Assembly: GCF_017744255.1 (NCBI RefSeq)
Contig: NZ_JAGHQP010000001.1
Location: forward strand, 372,001 to 436,000
From: Brevundimonas sp. A19_0
GTDB lineage: Bacteria > Pseudomonadota > Alphaproteobacteria > Caulobacterales > Caulobacteraceae
DNA length: 64,000 nt
Reading direction: 5' to 3'
Shown: one piece after another, positions 25,450 through 33,898 of the stretch
How the letters are laid out: each line of letters opens with the position of its first letter
How positions within the stretch are numbered: position 1 is the first letter of the stretch
Notes under the pieces: model-generated
Told to the model about the DNA's origin: nothing
Seen by the model: the letters and a program-made list of their open reading frames with translations, nothing else
The model's database searches: none
Made by a program: the position numbers and the translations under genes

Positions 25450-26787
25450 TCAGCTCTCGGTCGACACCCCAGTTGCAGCGGCCGGGACACTGTCGCGGGG
25501 CGCCGGCGCGGCCGGACGACGCGCGGGGGCCTCGGCCGGAACCGGGACGGCGCCAGCCTGAGCTGCCGGACGGGTCGCCGCCTGCCCTTGCGGACGGGGG
25601 GCCGCCGGGGCCGGAGCCGCCGTCTCCGGAGCCGCCTGGGCGCGGACGTCATCCTCGGTGCGGCCTTCCTGGGCCAGCAGCAGGCTATAGGCCACAGCCT
25701 GACCGACCTGACGGACGGGTTCGCTCGGGTCCATGCCCGCCTGGATCAGGCGCGGCTCGTCCGAGCCGGTGGACGGTGCGGGATCATAGGCGAAGGCGCG
25801 GCTGGAGCCGCTGCGGCCGCCGAAGCGGTAGAAGACGTGATCGCCGACCTGGCTGACGCGGATCAGCGAGGAGCGCCAGCGCGGGCTGACGCCCGTGGTG
25901 TGGAAGTGGGTGGCATTGCCGACCGGAGCATAGACCGAGCCGGACAGGGCTTCGCTCGCGACCTGGCGGGCGCGGTTCCAGGCGCCCCGGTTCACACCGC
26001 GACGCATGGAGCCGTCGCAGGTGAAGCTGAACTGGCAGCCGGTGCGGCGACCGGCACCCTGGAAGACGACGGCGCAGATGGTCTTGGGGAAGGCCGGGTG
26101 ACGGGCACGGTTGATCACGACCTGGGCGACCGCCTTCATGCCGTCACGACCTTCGCCGCGCGCTTCGTAGTAGACCGCCTGGGTCAGGCATTCGAGATCG
26201 CGACTGGCGTCCAGCGCATTGCCGAGGCGGAAGGGCGAGGCCGCCGGATGCGCCGGGCCGGTCGAGGCGAGGCGCAGGCCGGGCATGCCCGACGGCGCGG
26301 CCGGGCGCAGCTGTTCCAGACGGGCGGTCAGCAGTTCAGCCTGACGGTCGCGACGGCTGGGACCGGCGACAGTATAGGGATCGTGGCGACGGGCGATGGC
26401 GAGCGCGCTGGCGTCCAGACCGCCGGCCGCGGCCACCATGGCCTCTTCCGTGAAGCCGGCCGACGCGGCGCCGTCCAGGCGCACGGCCTGGGCACGCAGG
26501 GTCGTGGCCTTGGCCATTGTACCCCCGAGATAGGCAACACCGATCGTGAGACCGAACAGGCCTCCAACCAGGGCCGCCGCGACACCGGGCGTCACGCGTG
26601 AGCGCGCAGAATTGGTGTCGGCAGTCCGGGGCGACAGGGGCGATGACAAAGGCTCAATCCAGGTCCGCAGGGCGCAATGCCGCCCCTTAGGTAGTCTGTC
26701 AGTCTGCGGGGATTCAGGCGAAACCACGCACACGACGAGGCCGACGCACCGGCAGTCCGCCGATCGTCGGGGACGCGCCTTTAACAT
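25450..26787 (-). CDS. SleB-type cell wall hydrolase
   Basis: A 445-residue predicted peptidoglycan hydrolase with a hydrophobic anchor (GVAAALVGGLFGLTIGVAYL) about 65 residues after the chosen ATG, then a variable linker and a Hydrolase_2/SleB domain with ECLTQAVYYEARGEGRDG, VVINRARHPAFP and GCQFSFTCDG. The glutamate in the YYEARGE segment is the likely catalytic residue of these lytic transglycosylase-like enzymes. The C-terminal ~120 residues are Ala/Pro-rich and probably disordered. The start is uncertain: a GTG at 26727 is an alternative and neither has a good ribosome site. Two GANTC sites lie just upstream. Confidence 0.83.
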   Translation of the reverse strand: MLKARPRRSADCRCVGLVVCVVSPESPQTDRLPKGRHCALRTWIEPLSSPLSPRTADTNSARSRVTPGVAAALVGGLFGLTIGVAYLGGTMAKATTLRAQAVRLDGAASAGFTEEAMVAAAGGLDASALAIARRHDPYTVAGPSRRDRQAELLTARLEQLRPAAPSGMPGLRLASTGPAHPAASPFRLGNALDASRDLECLTQAVYYEARGEGRDGMKAVAQVVINRARHPAFPKTICAVVFQGAGRRTGCQFSFTCDGSMRRGVNRGAWNRARQVASEALSGSVYAPVGNATHFHTTGVSPRWRSSLIRVSQVGDHVFYRFGGRSGSSRAFAYDPAPSTGSDEPRLIQAGMDPSEPVRQVGQAVAYSLLLAQEGRTEDDVRAQAAPETAAPAPAAPRPQGQAATRPAAQAGAVPVPAEAPARRPAAPAPRDSVPAAATGVSTES

Positions 26788-26811
26788 AGGCACTGTGGCG
26801 CAAATAGGGTT

Positions 26812-26825
26812 GATTCGCAAGAATC
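26812..26825 (-). promoter_or_regulatory. Paired GANTC sites before the SleB gene
   Basis: Two GANTC sequences, GATTC at 26812-26816 and GAATC at 26821-26825, form a small palindrome separated by GCAA, 25-38 bp upstream of the chosen SleB start. In Caulobacterales, CcrM methylates GANTC and GcrA uses methylated sites in promoters of cell-cycle and envelope genes. The position fits a GcrA-type promoter, but this is inference. Confidence 0.45.
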
Positions 26826-26952
26826 GAGGGTAGTGCAGCAATTTTGCCCCACCCCCCGCCATGCCAGTAGATGATCCGTGCGGAGACCGAGTTATTCTTG
26901 ATAGATCAGGCCGCGACAACTGGGCGGCGTGACATAAACTGAGTTGAGAACC

Positions 26953-26984
26953 CCCTCTTGCGCACACAGTGTGTGCACAGAGGG
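26953..26984. promoter_or_regulatory. Palindrome/hairpin GCACACA-G-TGTGTGC
   Basis: A 15-bp palindrome with 7-bp arms at 26962-26976 is extended by CCCTCT and AGAGGG, making an almost continuous stem over 32 bp. No T-run follows on either strand, so a factor-independent terminator is unlikely. An operator in the divergent promoter region is more plausible. Confidence 0.5.
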
Positions 26985-27044
26985 CCACTCCCAGTATTCC
27001 AGCCGACCTGACCAACGGAAAACGCTTCTCGAAATCTGTGAAGC

Positions 27045-27070
27045 GGAACCGCGAGGGTTACGGCCACGTT
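27045..27070 (+). promoter_or_regulatory. EcfG-like promoter of glycine-zipper lipoprotein
   Basis: The sequence GGAAC, 17 bp, CGTT matches the general-stress sigma factor (EcfG/SigT) consensus GGAAC-N16/17-CGTT. It ends 57 bp upstream of the lipoprotein ATG at 27128 in the correct orientation. Promoter activity is inferred from pattern and position. Confidence 0.65.
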
Positions 27071-27127
27071 TTCCCCGGCGATGATCCCTCCCCGGACGGG
27101 TGTCCGTCCCCAAGAAAGGTTTGACCC

Positions 27128-27319
27128 ATGACCCGCAAGACCCTGATGGCCGCCGCCCTGATCACCACCTTTGGCCTGGGCGTGACCGCGTGCGGCAGCA
27201 CGATCGAACAGAAGGCCGCGACCGGTGCCGTGGCCGGCGCCGTGGTGGCGGGTCCGGTGGGAGCAGCCGTCGGTGGCGCCGCCGGGACCGCCATGGGCCA
27301 GGCCGGCAAGGACGACTGA
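27128..27319 (+). CDS. Small glycine-zipper lipoprotein
   Basis: A 63-residue lipoprotein. The signal sequence ends in VTACG, with Cys22 as the lipidation site. The mature part contains alternating small residues (AVAGAVVAGPVGAAVGGAAG), a glycine zipper able to pack in membranes, and ends in a charged KDD tail. An AAAGG site sits before the ATG. Similar small stress lipoproteins occur in many alphaproteobacteria, without a defined mechanism. The EcfG-like promoter upstream suggests induction in the general stress response. An 11-bp hairpin lies about 90 bp downstream. Confidence 0.8.
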   Translation: MTRKTLMAAALITTFGLGVTACGSTIEQKAATGAVAGAVVAGPVGAAVGGAAGTAMGQAGKDD

Positions 27320-27411
27320 GCCTGCGCCCGGCAAGGAAGACACAGCCGGGCAATACAGCGCCGCTGCATGGCTGTATGACTTGATCCCCCGGCCTTCGAG
27401 CCGTAAAGGCC

Positions 27412-27442
27412 CCCGGTCAGCGTGCCTCAGCCGCTGACCGGG
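27412..27442 (+). terminator. Hairpin after glycine-zipper lipoprotein
   Basis: A perfect 11-bp stem, CCCGGTCAGCG and CGCTGACCGGG, with a 9-nt loop lies 93 bp past the lipoprotein stop and 64 bp before the DUF6481 start. No clear U-tract follows (TCTGG), so it may protect an mRNA end or act with Rho rather than terminate intrinsically. Confidence 0.5.
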
Positions 27443-27506
27443 TCTGGCTGCAGAAGCCGGGCCGTCGCCTATTCGCTGACCGAACACTCCAGCTGACCGA
27501 GACTTG

Positions 27507-27887
27507 ATGAGAGATCTGAAGCAGACCGGCTTTGCCGATCGCCTGGCCACACAGGCCGAAGCCAAAAAGGCCCTTCTGGCCCGGTTCAAGCCCAAGCCGT
27601 CGATCCCCGATCCCGACTTCGACAAGCGCGCGGAACGTGCTGCTGCCGAGAAGGAAGCGGCCCGGCTGGAAAAGCTGCGCCTGAAGGAAGAGAAGGACGC
27701 AGAGAAGCGCGCCGCCCAGGAAGCCGCCCGCCGCGAGGCCGAGGCCAAGAAGGCCGCCGCCGAACAGGCCAAGTTCCAGACCGCCGAGCAGATCGCGGAA
27801 GAGCGCCGCAATGAGCGCCGCGAACGCAAGGCCGCGATCAAGGCCGAGCAACGCGCCCGTCGCGCCGAAAAGAAGATGCGCCGCTGA
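27507..27887 (+). CDS. DUF6481 family charged helical protein
   Basis: A 126-residue protein that is almost entirely one long charged helix, with runs of Glu, Lys, Arg and Ala and heptad-like spacing from about residue 30 onward. The N-terminus MRDLKQTGFADRLATQAEAK matches the DUF6481 family. Function is unknown; composition suggests a coiled coil or nucleic-acid-binding protein. The ATG at 27507 directly follows an in-frame TTG at 27504, which is a less likely start. It ends 15 bp before the convergent kinase stop. Confidence 0.78.
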   Translation: MRDLKQTGFADRLATQAEAKKALLARFKPKPSIPDPDFDKRAERAAAEKEAARLEKLRLKEEKDAEKRAAQEAARREAEAKKAAAEQAKFQTAEQIAEERRNERRERKAAIKAEQRARRAEKKMRR

Positions 27888-27901
27888 TCGTCTGACCGCA
27901 G

Positions 27902-30307
27902 TCAGACCTTGAGCACCGCCTTCAGGGCATCGGCGGCAAACGGCTTGCGGATCAGCGCCCAGGGCGCGTCGCGCAGGGCCTCGTCGACATCGTCGCCCGC
28001 ATAGCCGGTGGCCAGCACGATCCGCATGGCGGGATAGAGGTCCGCCGCCCGTCGCGCGAGATCCAGTCCGGACATGCCACCCGGCATGACGATGTCCGTC
28101 AGAAGCAGATCAAACGCGCCGCTCTTGAGTCGCTTGAGGGCCGAAGCGCCGTCAGCGGCCGTGGTGACCTTGAGGCCAAGGGTCTCAAGGATCGCCACCG
28201 CAATCGCCTGGACCTCGGGATCATCCTCGACCAGCAGGACCGAGCGGCGCTCCACCGGGTCTTCGCCCCCTGTCGCGGCGGCCACCGGCTGGCCGGCGTC
28301 CTCGGCCGTGGCGACCGGCAGATACATTTCCATCCGGGTTCCGGTGCCGTCCGCCGACGTGACGTGGATGGCGCCCCCGCTCTGCTTGAGGAAACCATAG
28401 ACCTGGGACAGGCCCAGGCCGGTGCCCTTGCCGACGGCCTTGGTGGTGTAGAAGGGCTCGAAGATCCGGTCGCGCAGATCGTCGGGAATGCCGGGGCCGT
28501 CGTCCACCACGCTGATGCGCACATAGTCGCCGGGCTCAAGGTCAGCGACTTCGCCGGCCCGCACCTTCATCTGGCGGGTCTCGACCTCGACCTTGCCCGT
28601 GCCGCCCACGGCATCGCGCGCATTGACCAGCAGATTCAGCAGGGCAGCCTCGAACTGGGCGGTATCGACCCGGATGCGGGCGCCGCCGCGGCGAAGCTTC
28701 GAGCTGTAGGTCATGCCGCCGCCCAGCGCCCCCCGGATCAGGGGTTCGCCCTCGCGGATCAGGGCGTTCACATCGACGGTTTCCGGCCGGAGCGCCTGGC
28801 GCCGCGAGAAGGCCAGCAGCTGGTGGGTCAGCCGCTCGCCACGTCGGGCCGCGCTGAGGGCCGCCTCGGTCAGCTTTAGGCGCCGGGCCTCGTCCACCTT
28901 GTTGTTCAGCAGCATGTCGAGGCCGCCGATGACGACCGTCAGCAGGTTGTTGAAGTCATGGGCCACGCCCCCGGTCAGCCGTCCGACCGCCTCCATCCGC
29001 TGGGCATGCATGAGGTCGGCCTCGGCTTGGGCCTTGCCCATCAGGGCCTTGCCGACCCGCTCCTCGAGCAGCTCATTGATGCGCTTGAGGTCGACCTCGG
29101 CCTGTTTGGCGTCGGTGACGTCGAAGGCCACCCCGACAAAGCCCTGGACCTTGCCCTGGGCGTCGAGGCGTGGCCGGGAGAAGGACCGGAGCCAGCGCCA
29201 TTCCCCGTCCGCGCGACGGTATCGCGCCTCGAGGCTGAAGGGCTGGCCGGTGGCCTCTCCGGCGATCGACTCGGCGACGACGCGGTCATGATCGTCCGGG
29301 TGAATGAACGCGCGCCAGTCGGTCTGGAGGGTGGTCGCATGATCCGCGCCCATGAAACGGCGATAGGCTTCGTTGACGAACTCGCGGGTGCGGTCAGCCG
29401 CCGTCACCCAGATCAGGACGGGCGCGTCATTGGCCATGTCGCGGAAGCGCCCCTCGCTTTCGCGGAGCGCACTTTCCACCTGCCGGACCTCGGACAGATC
29501 GATATTGGCGCCGACCATGCCGAGAAAGACCCCTTGGGCATCGAACCGCGGACGGGCGTGGGTCTCCAGGATGCGCCAATCCCCGTCGGCTCGCAGATAC
29601 CGGGCTTCGATCTGCAGGGGGGTGCGGGATTTCAGCGCCGCCAGGCTGGCGTTCCAGACCCGCTCGCGATCCTCCGGATGAATGGCTTCGAGCCAGGGCG
29701 TCGGGTCGCCGAGGTCGGTCGGTCGGTCGCCCCAGAAGCGGCGATACTCGGCATTCAGATAGACCCGACCCTCGACATCGGCGGTCCAGAGCATGACGGG
29801 CGCGACATCGGCGATGTCCCGGAAGCGCGCCTCATATTCGTCGACGCGAACCGCGGCGGCACGCAGGTCCGCGACCGTCTCGTCCAGACGCCGCATGGCG
29901 CGTCTGAGGGCGGAAGCGACCCAGGTGACGAACAGGCCGACCAGGATGAAATTCGCGGTGGCCACGCGGCCGAGGTTGCTGGTGATACCGACTCCCGCCG
30001 TGTCGGGCCCGGCCACCCACCAGCCCCCCAGCAGGCAGACGATCACCGCCACGCCGCCGGCAATCCGGCCTCCCGCCAGCGCGGCCAGCACCACCGCCGG
30101 CAGAAGGATCATGAAGCCCGTGACGCCCTCGTAGAAGGTCGACAGGGCCAAGCGTACGGCGAGGCCCGCCGCGGCGGCCAGCAGGCCGATGACGATGGAC
30201 TGGACGATGCCGGGCGGTGGCGTGCGGGCCAGACGGGCCAGCATGGCGTCGGCACTGAGGCGGGCGCGGCCGGGGTCGGTCGAGTCCTGGTCCCCGCTGC
30301 GATTCAT
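27902..30307 (-). CDS. Hybrid PAS sensor histidine kinase
   Basis: An 801-residue membrane hybrid kinase. The N-terminus has about four membrane segments between residues 35 and 145, then a short coiled coil and two PAS domains (about 165-285 and 290-410). The HisKA dimerisation helix carries the phospho-accepting His in GGVAHDFNNLL near 449, followed by the HATPase with the VVDDGPGIP and GTGLGLSQVYG boxes. The C-terminal receiver (about 685-801) has LLVEDDPE, the phospho-acceptor Asp in LLTDIVMPGG, and the RKPF lysine. A well-matched EcfG-like promoter precedes it. The signal and output are unknown, and it diverges from dps. Confidence 0.9.
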   Translation of the reverse strand: MNRSGDQDSTDPGRARLSADAMLARLARTPPPGIVQSIVIGLLAAAAGLAVRLALSTFYEGVTGFMILLPAVVLAALAGGRIAGGVAVIVCLLGGWWVAGPDTAGVGITSNLGRVATANFILVGLFVTWVASALRRAMRRLDETVADLRAAAVRVDEYEARFRDIADVAPVMLWTADVEGRVYLNAEYRRFWGDRPTDLGDPTPWLEAIHPEDRERVWNASLAALKSRTPLQIEARYLRADGDWRILETHARPRFDAQGVFLGMVGANIDLSEVRQVESALRESEGRFRDMANDAPVLIWVTAADRTREFVNEAYRRFMGADHATTLQTDWRAFIHPDDHDRVVAESIAGEATGQPFSLEARYRRADGEWRWLRSFSRPRLDAQGKVQGFVGVAFDVTDAKQAEVDLKRINELLEERVGKALMGKAQAEADLMHAQRMEAVGRLTGGVAHDFNNLLTVVIGGLDMLLNNKVDEARRLKLTEAALSAARRGERLTHQLLAFSRRQALRPETVDVNALIREGEPLIRGALGGGMTYSSKLRRGGARIRVDTAQFEAALLNLLVNARDAVGGTGKVEVETRQMKVRAGEVADLEPGDYVRISVVDDGPGIPDDLRDRIFEPFYTTKAVGKGTGLGLSQVYGFLKQSGGAIHVTSADGTGTRMEMYLPVATAEDAGQPVAAATGGEDPVERRSVLLVEDDPEVQAIAVAILETLGLKVTTAADGASALKRLKSGAFDLLLTDIVMPGGMSGLDLARRAADLYPAMRIVLATGYAGDDVDEALRDAPWALIRKPFAADALKAVLKV

Positions 30308-30350
30308 GCGTCTGGCCCCCGCCGCATCACCCGAATTTCACTGAGGTTTG

Positions 30351-30375
30351 AACGCAAGCGTGGCTGTCGCGTTCC
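30351..30375 (-). promoter_or_regulatory. EcfG-like promoter of hybrid kinase
   Basis: Read on the minus strand, GGAAC at 30375-30371 and CGTT at 30354-30351 are separated by exactly 16 bp, a full match to the EcfG consensus. The -10 element is 43 bp before the kinase ATG. The divergent dps gene has no such match on its own strand. Confidence 0.7.
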
Positions 30376-30478
30376 GGAGCGCACAGGGCGGACCGCGAGC
30401 GACTGTAGATGGTTGTTCCATGCCGTGTCCGTGCCCATCTGCAATCCCTGATCCGCATCCGCAACCCGAGGAGTTGTC

Positions 30479-30961
30479 ATGACCACCGCGACCATCCAGA
30501 CCGGCCTGAAGAAGGCGGACCGCAGCCAGGTGTCCGAAGCCCTGACCAAGGTGCTGGCCGACAGCTTCGCTGTCTATCTGAAAACCCACGGCTATCACTG
30601 GAATGTGCGGGGCCCGGAGTTTTTCACCCTGCACAACCTTCTGGAGCAACAGTACACGGAAATCTGGGGCGCGCTCGACGATATCGCCGAACGGATCCGC
30701 GCGCTCGGCATCCTGGCGCCGCAGGGCTATGCCACCTTCGGCAATCTGACGGCCATCAAGGACGGCGATCCCGAGCAGGAGGCCGAGGCCATGCTCAAGG
30801 AGCTGATGCGCGACCACGAGACGCTGATCGCGACGACGCGGGATACCCTGTCGCTGGCCGACGAGGCCGGTGACGAGGCGACGGCCGACCTGATGACCCA
30901 GCGTCTGGCGGCCCACGAGAAATTCGCCTGGATGCTGCGCTCTACCCTGGGCGGTCGCTGA
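30479..30961 (+). CDS. dps: Dps family DNA-protection ferritin
   Basis: A 160-residue ferritin-like protein that oxidises and stores iron in a 12-subunit shell and shields DNA in starvation or peroxide stress. The ferroxidase ligands lie in LKTHGYHWNVRGPEF, LHNLLEQQYTEIWGALDDIAERIRALG in the usual two-helix arrangement. The N-terminus has a few Lys/Arg residues that may contact DNA. A GAGG site precedes the ATG. A perfect 12-bp inverted repeat follows the stop. The gene diverges from the hybrid kinase; neighbours are stress-related. Confidence 0.93.
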   Translation: MTTATIQTGLKKADRSQVSEALTKVLADSFAVYLKTHGYHWNVRGPEFFTLHNLLEQQYTEIWGALDDIAERIRALGILAPQGYATFGNLTAIKDGDPEQEAEAMLKELMRDHETLIATTRDTLSLADEAGDEATADLMTQRLAAHEKFAWMLRSTLGGR

Positions 30962-30971
30962 CCTGGTCGGA

Positions 30972-30997
30972 GGCAGGCGGTCGCCCGACCGCCTGCC
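30972..30997 (+). terminator. Hairpin downstream of dps
   Basis: A perfect inverted repeat with 12-bp arms (GGCAGGCGGTCG and its complement) starts 11 bp after the dps stop. In RNA it would fold as an 11-bp stem with a 4-nt loop. A run of A, not T, follows 15 bp later, so termination efficiency is uncertain. Confidence 0.6.
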
Positions 30998-31069
30998 CGC
31001 GCCTGAAAAAGGCCCGACTGGCGGGATATCGTCGTGCTCCAGAGCGATGAAAGCCCTATATTTCCTGTG

Positions 31070-32215
31070 ATGAAACAGCTTGCGACACTGCTGGCGTGGG
31101 TGAAGGCCCGGTTCCCGGACGGCCGTCTGTCGGGGCTGAGCCTTGTCGCCCTCATGGCCCTGTCCGGGGTCGCGATGACGGCCAGCTCTGCGGCCCGGCC
31201 CGAGCAGGATGACACCGGGCGCGCCGTCCTGAGCGCCAGCGGCGGCGATCCGGGCCCTGACGATCTCGATGCCCTGGCCGCAAGAACCACCCCTGAGCAG
31301 CTGGGGCTTGCCGCTACGCCGACGCTGGTCGTGGGCGAGACCGGGCTGGAGGCTCAGCGTCTGAACGCGGCCCGCCCGGTCGCCGCCGGGCTGCTGCGGC
31401 CCGCGCGCCCCTTCAGCCTCGGCCGGATCGCCACGGCCGATCGCAACCGTGCCCTGCGGTGCCTGACGCAAGCCGTCTATTACGAAGCGGCTCTGGAGCC
31501 GCGCGCCGGTCAGGAAGCCGTCGCCCAGGTCGTGCTGAACCGGGTTCGCGACCCGAACTTCCCCAATACGGTCTGCGGTGTGGTGTTCGAGGGGGCGGAG
31601 CGGGTGACGGGCTGCCAGTTCAGCTTCACCTGCGACGGCGCACTGGGCCAGGCCCCGGTCGGCTGGGCCTGGAAGCGGGCCGAGGACGTCGCCCGTCGGG
31701 CGCTGGACGGCCATGTCTCCGAGCGCGTGGGCACCGCCACCCACTATCACGCCGACTATGTCTTCCCCTGGTGGGCGCCCAGTCTGGGCAAGATCGACCA
31801 GATCGGGGCGCACATCTTCTATCGCTGGAAGGGCTATCCCGGCGAGACGGCGGCCTTTTCCCAGTCCTACGCGGGGCGCGAGCCGGTGATCGACGAGGCG
31901 CGCTTCTCGCAGCCGCGCGTGCTGATGGCCGATGCCGTGGCGGAGGAAGACCTGACCGCACCCGACGGGACGGTGGTGGGCGCGCCGCCGCGTACGGTCG
32001 AGATCAACGGCCAGACCCGTGTGGTCGGCGCGGCCAGTCTGGGCGGCCGGCGTCAGCCGACGCCCGAAGAGATCGCCGAGATCAATCGCAATCTGGCGGA
32101 TTTCGAGGAACAGGACCCTGCGCCCACGCGTGTCGCCCCGACGCCCGTGCCCGGCGTGGTCGGGTTGGAAGTCGAGGAAGTGGGCCGCCCTTCACGCCAG
32201 GCGGCAGGCCGATAG
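31070..32215 (+). CDS. SleB-type cell wall hydrolase, second paralogue
   Basis: A 381-residue predicted exported or membrane-anchored peptidoglycan hydrolase. A hydrophobic segment near residues 20-40 precedes a linker and the SleB/Hydrolase_2 domain: CLTQAVYYEAALEPRAGQEAVAQ, VVLNRVRDPNFPNTVCG and VTGCQFSFTCDGAL. The segment HYHADYVFPWWAPSLGKIDQIGAHIFY is also conserved. Compared with the paralogue at 25450, the AALE replaces ARGE at the start of the site. The tail after 330 is polar. The ATG at 31070 is chosen over a GTG 12 codons earlier because it starts a signal-like sequence. A role in wall remodelling is likely. Confidence 0.84.
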   Translation: MKQLATLLAWVKARFPDGRLSGLSLVALMALSGVAMTASSAARPEQDDTGRAVLSASGGDPGPDDLDALAARTTPEQLGLAATPTLVVGETGLEAQRLNAARPVAAGLLRPARPFSLGRIATADRNRALRCLTQAVYYEAALEPRAGQEAVAQVVLNRVRDPNFPNTVCGVVFEGAERVTGCQFSFTCDGALGQAPVGWAWKRAEDVARRALDGHVSERVGTATHYHADYVFPWWAPSLGKIDQIGAHIFYRWKGYPGETAAFSQSYAGREPVIDEARFSQPRVLMADAVAEEDLTAPDGTVVGAPPRTVEINGQTRVVGAASLGGRRQPTPEEIAEINRNLADFEEQDPAPTRVAPTPVPGVVGLEVEEVGRPSRQAAGR

Positions 32216-32289
32216 TTCCTTATTGAAACCCGCGGGCCGCCCCTGCATTGATAGGGTCTTGTGGCACTTCTGCCTTTTCCGGAACCGGG

Positions 32290-33822
32290 ATGTCCGACAC
32301 CACCTCTGCCCCCTCGGGCTGGACCGAAGCCGAACGTCTGGCCGCCCTGCGCGACTACGACATTCTGGACACGGAGCCGGAGCGCGCCTTCGACGATATC
32401 GTCGATCTGATCGCCACCCTGTTCGACGCCCCGATCGCCGTGGTCAATCTGATTGACGAGGGGCGGCAGTGGTTCAAGGCCGAGAAGGGCCTGGGCGTGC
32501 GCGAGACGCCGCTGGAGACCAGCTTCTGCGCCCATGCCATCCTCGAGGCTGACCGTATGGTCGTGCCGGACGCCACCCAGGACCCCCGCTTCACCTGCAA
32601 TCCTCTGGTGACCGATACACCCGGCCTGCGCTTCTATGCCGGTCAGCTGCTGAAGTCGGCGGAGGGCCTGCCACTCGGCACCCTGTGCGTTCTGGACACC
32701 AAGGCCCGGCCGGAAGGCCCAACCGAGGTCCAGTTGAAGGCGCTCGAGGTGCTGGCGGATCAGGTCATGACCCAGCTGAACCTGCGCCGCGCGCTCAAGC
32801 ACCAGCAGAGGTCGGAAGCCGAGTTTCGCGCCATCGCCGACTCCATGCCGCAGATGGTGTGGTCGACCCTGCCGGACGGCCACCACGACTATTACAATGC
32901 GCGCTGGTACGAGTTCACGGGCGTGCCGGCGGGCTCGACCGACGGCGAAGGCTGGAACGACATGTTCCACCCCGAAGACCAGGAGCGGGCGTGGGAGCGG
33001 TGGCGTCATTCGCTGGCGACCGGCGACCCCTATGAGATTGAATACCGCCTGCGTCGCCACGACGGGGTCTATTGCTGGACGCTGGGCCGGGCCATGCCGG
33101 TGCGGGACACCGAGGGCCGGATCGTGCGCTGGTTCGGGACCTGCACCGATATCGACGATCTCAAGCGCATGGATCAGGCCAAGGAGCTGCTGAGCCAGGA
33201 GCTGAGCCACCGGATCAAGAACATCTTTGCCGTGGTGTCGGCGCTGGTGGCCCTGTCGGCGCGCCAGCATCCCGAGGCGCGGCCCTTCGCCCAGTCGCTG
33301 CGTACCCGCATCAATGCGCTGGCGCGGGCCCACGAGTTCGTGCGGCCCCACAGCGACGTCTCGCGCCCCACCATGGGCGACATGACGCTGCACGGTTTCC
33401 TCGCCGCGCTGTTCACGCCTTACACCGACGAACAGGGCCAGCCCCGGGTGCGGATCACCGGCGATGACGCCGCCTTTGACGACCAGGCTGCCACCTCGGT
33501 CGCCCTGCTGTTCCACGAACTGGCCACCAATGCCGCCAAATACGGCGCGCTATCGGTCGAGGGGGGCTATGTGGAGGTCGAGACGGACCACAGCCAGGAG
33601 GGCCAGTATCGGCTGGCCTGGCGGGAGCGTCAGGGACCCGCCATAAACGGTGTGCCGCAGAAGTCCGGGTTTGGGTCATCGCTCGCGACCCTGTCAGTCG
33701 AGGGGCAGCTGGCGGGCAAATTGACGCGGAACTGGAACCCCGACGGGCTGGAAGTATTGGTGGAGCTGCCCGCGACCGCCCTGTCGCGCCGTAACGCCGC
33801 ACGCGTGGTTACAAAGGCGTAA
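32290..33822 (+). CDS. GAF-PAS HWE/HisKA_2 histidine kinase
   Basis: A 510-residue soluble sensor kinase with a GAF domain (about 25-165), a PAS domain (about 175-295) and a HWE/HisKA_2 kinase module. The phospho-accepting histidine is His307 in ELSHRIKNIFAVV, and the ATPase has FHELATNAAKYGALS as its N-box. Such kinases often feed the PhyR/EcfG general stress response in alphaproteobacteria. The GAF domain carries SFCAHAI, common in light- or redox-linked GAF domains, but no chromophore Cys is certain. A single-domain response regulator follows after 76 bp, probably its partner. Confidence 0.9.
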   Translation: MSDTTSAPSGWTEAERLAALRDYDILDTEPERAFDDIVDLIATLFDAPIAVVNLIDEGRQWFKAEKGLGVRETPLETSFCAHAILEADRMVVPDATQDPRFTCNPLVTDTPGLRFYAGQLLKSAEGLPLGTLCVLDTKARPEGPTEVQLKALEVLADQVMTQLNLRRALKHQQRSEAEFRAIADSMPQMVWSTLPDGHHDYYNARWYEFTGVPAGSTDGEGWNDMFHPEDQERAWERWRHSLATGDPYEIEYRLRRHDGVYCWTLGRAMPVRDTEGRIVRWFGTCTDIDDLKRMDQAKELLSQELSHRIKNIFAVVSALVALSARQHPEARPFAQSLRTRINALARAHEFVRPHSDVSRPTMGDMTLHGFLAALFTPYTDEQGQPRVRITGDDAAFDDQAATSVALLFHELATNAAKYGALSVEGGYVEVETDHSQEGQYRLAWRERQGPAINGVPQKSGFGSSLATLSVEGQLAGKLTRNWNPDGLEVLVELPATALSRRNAARVVTKA

Positions 33823-33826
33823 CCAC

Positions 33827-33851
33827 GCAACCGGCATATCCCTTGCACGTT
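33827..33851 (+). promoter_or_regulatory. EcfG-like promoter of response regulator
   Basis: GCAAC, 16 bp, CGTT lies 48 bp before the response-regulator ATG. It differs from the EcfG consensus at one base of the -35. Two better matches within 7 kb raise its likelihood, but on its own it would be weak evidence. Confidence 0.45.
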
Positions 33852-33898
33852 CGTTTTGAAGACTCTCCCGTTCACAGTTTTTGACACTCCTGCCTGCC

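Larger units (their letters stand above)
26788..27127. other. 340-bp intergenic region, SleB to lipoprotein
   Basis: No gene is supported here. The stretch is less GC-rich than the surroundings and holds the paired GANTC sites, a 15-bp GCACACA-G-TGTGTGC palindrome inside a longer hairpin (26953-26984), and a GGAAC-N17-CGTT promoter-like sequence (27045-27070) leading to the lipoprotein gene. Short frames on either strand lack coding character. Confidence 0.75.

Noticed and set aside
26788-27015. N-terminal extension of the SleB protein up to 27015
   Set aside because: The extension has no signal-like order, many Cys and Ser, and crosses promoter-like sites.
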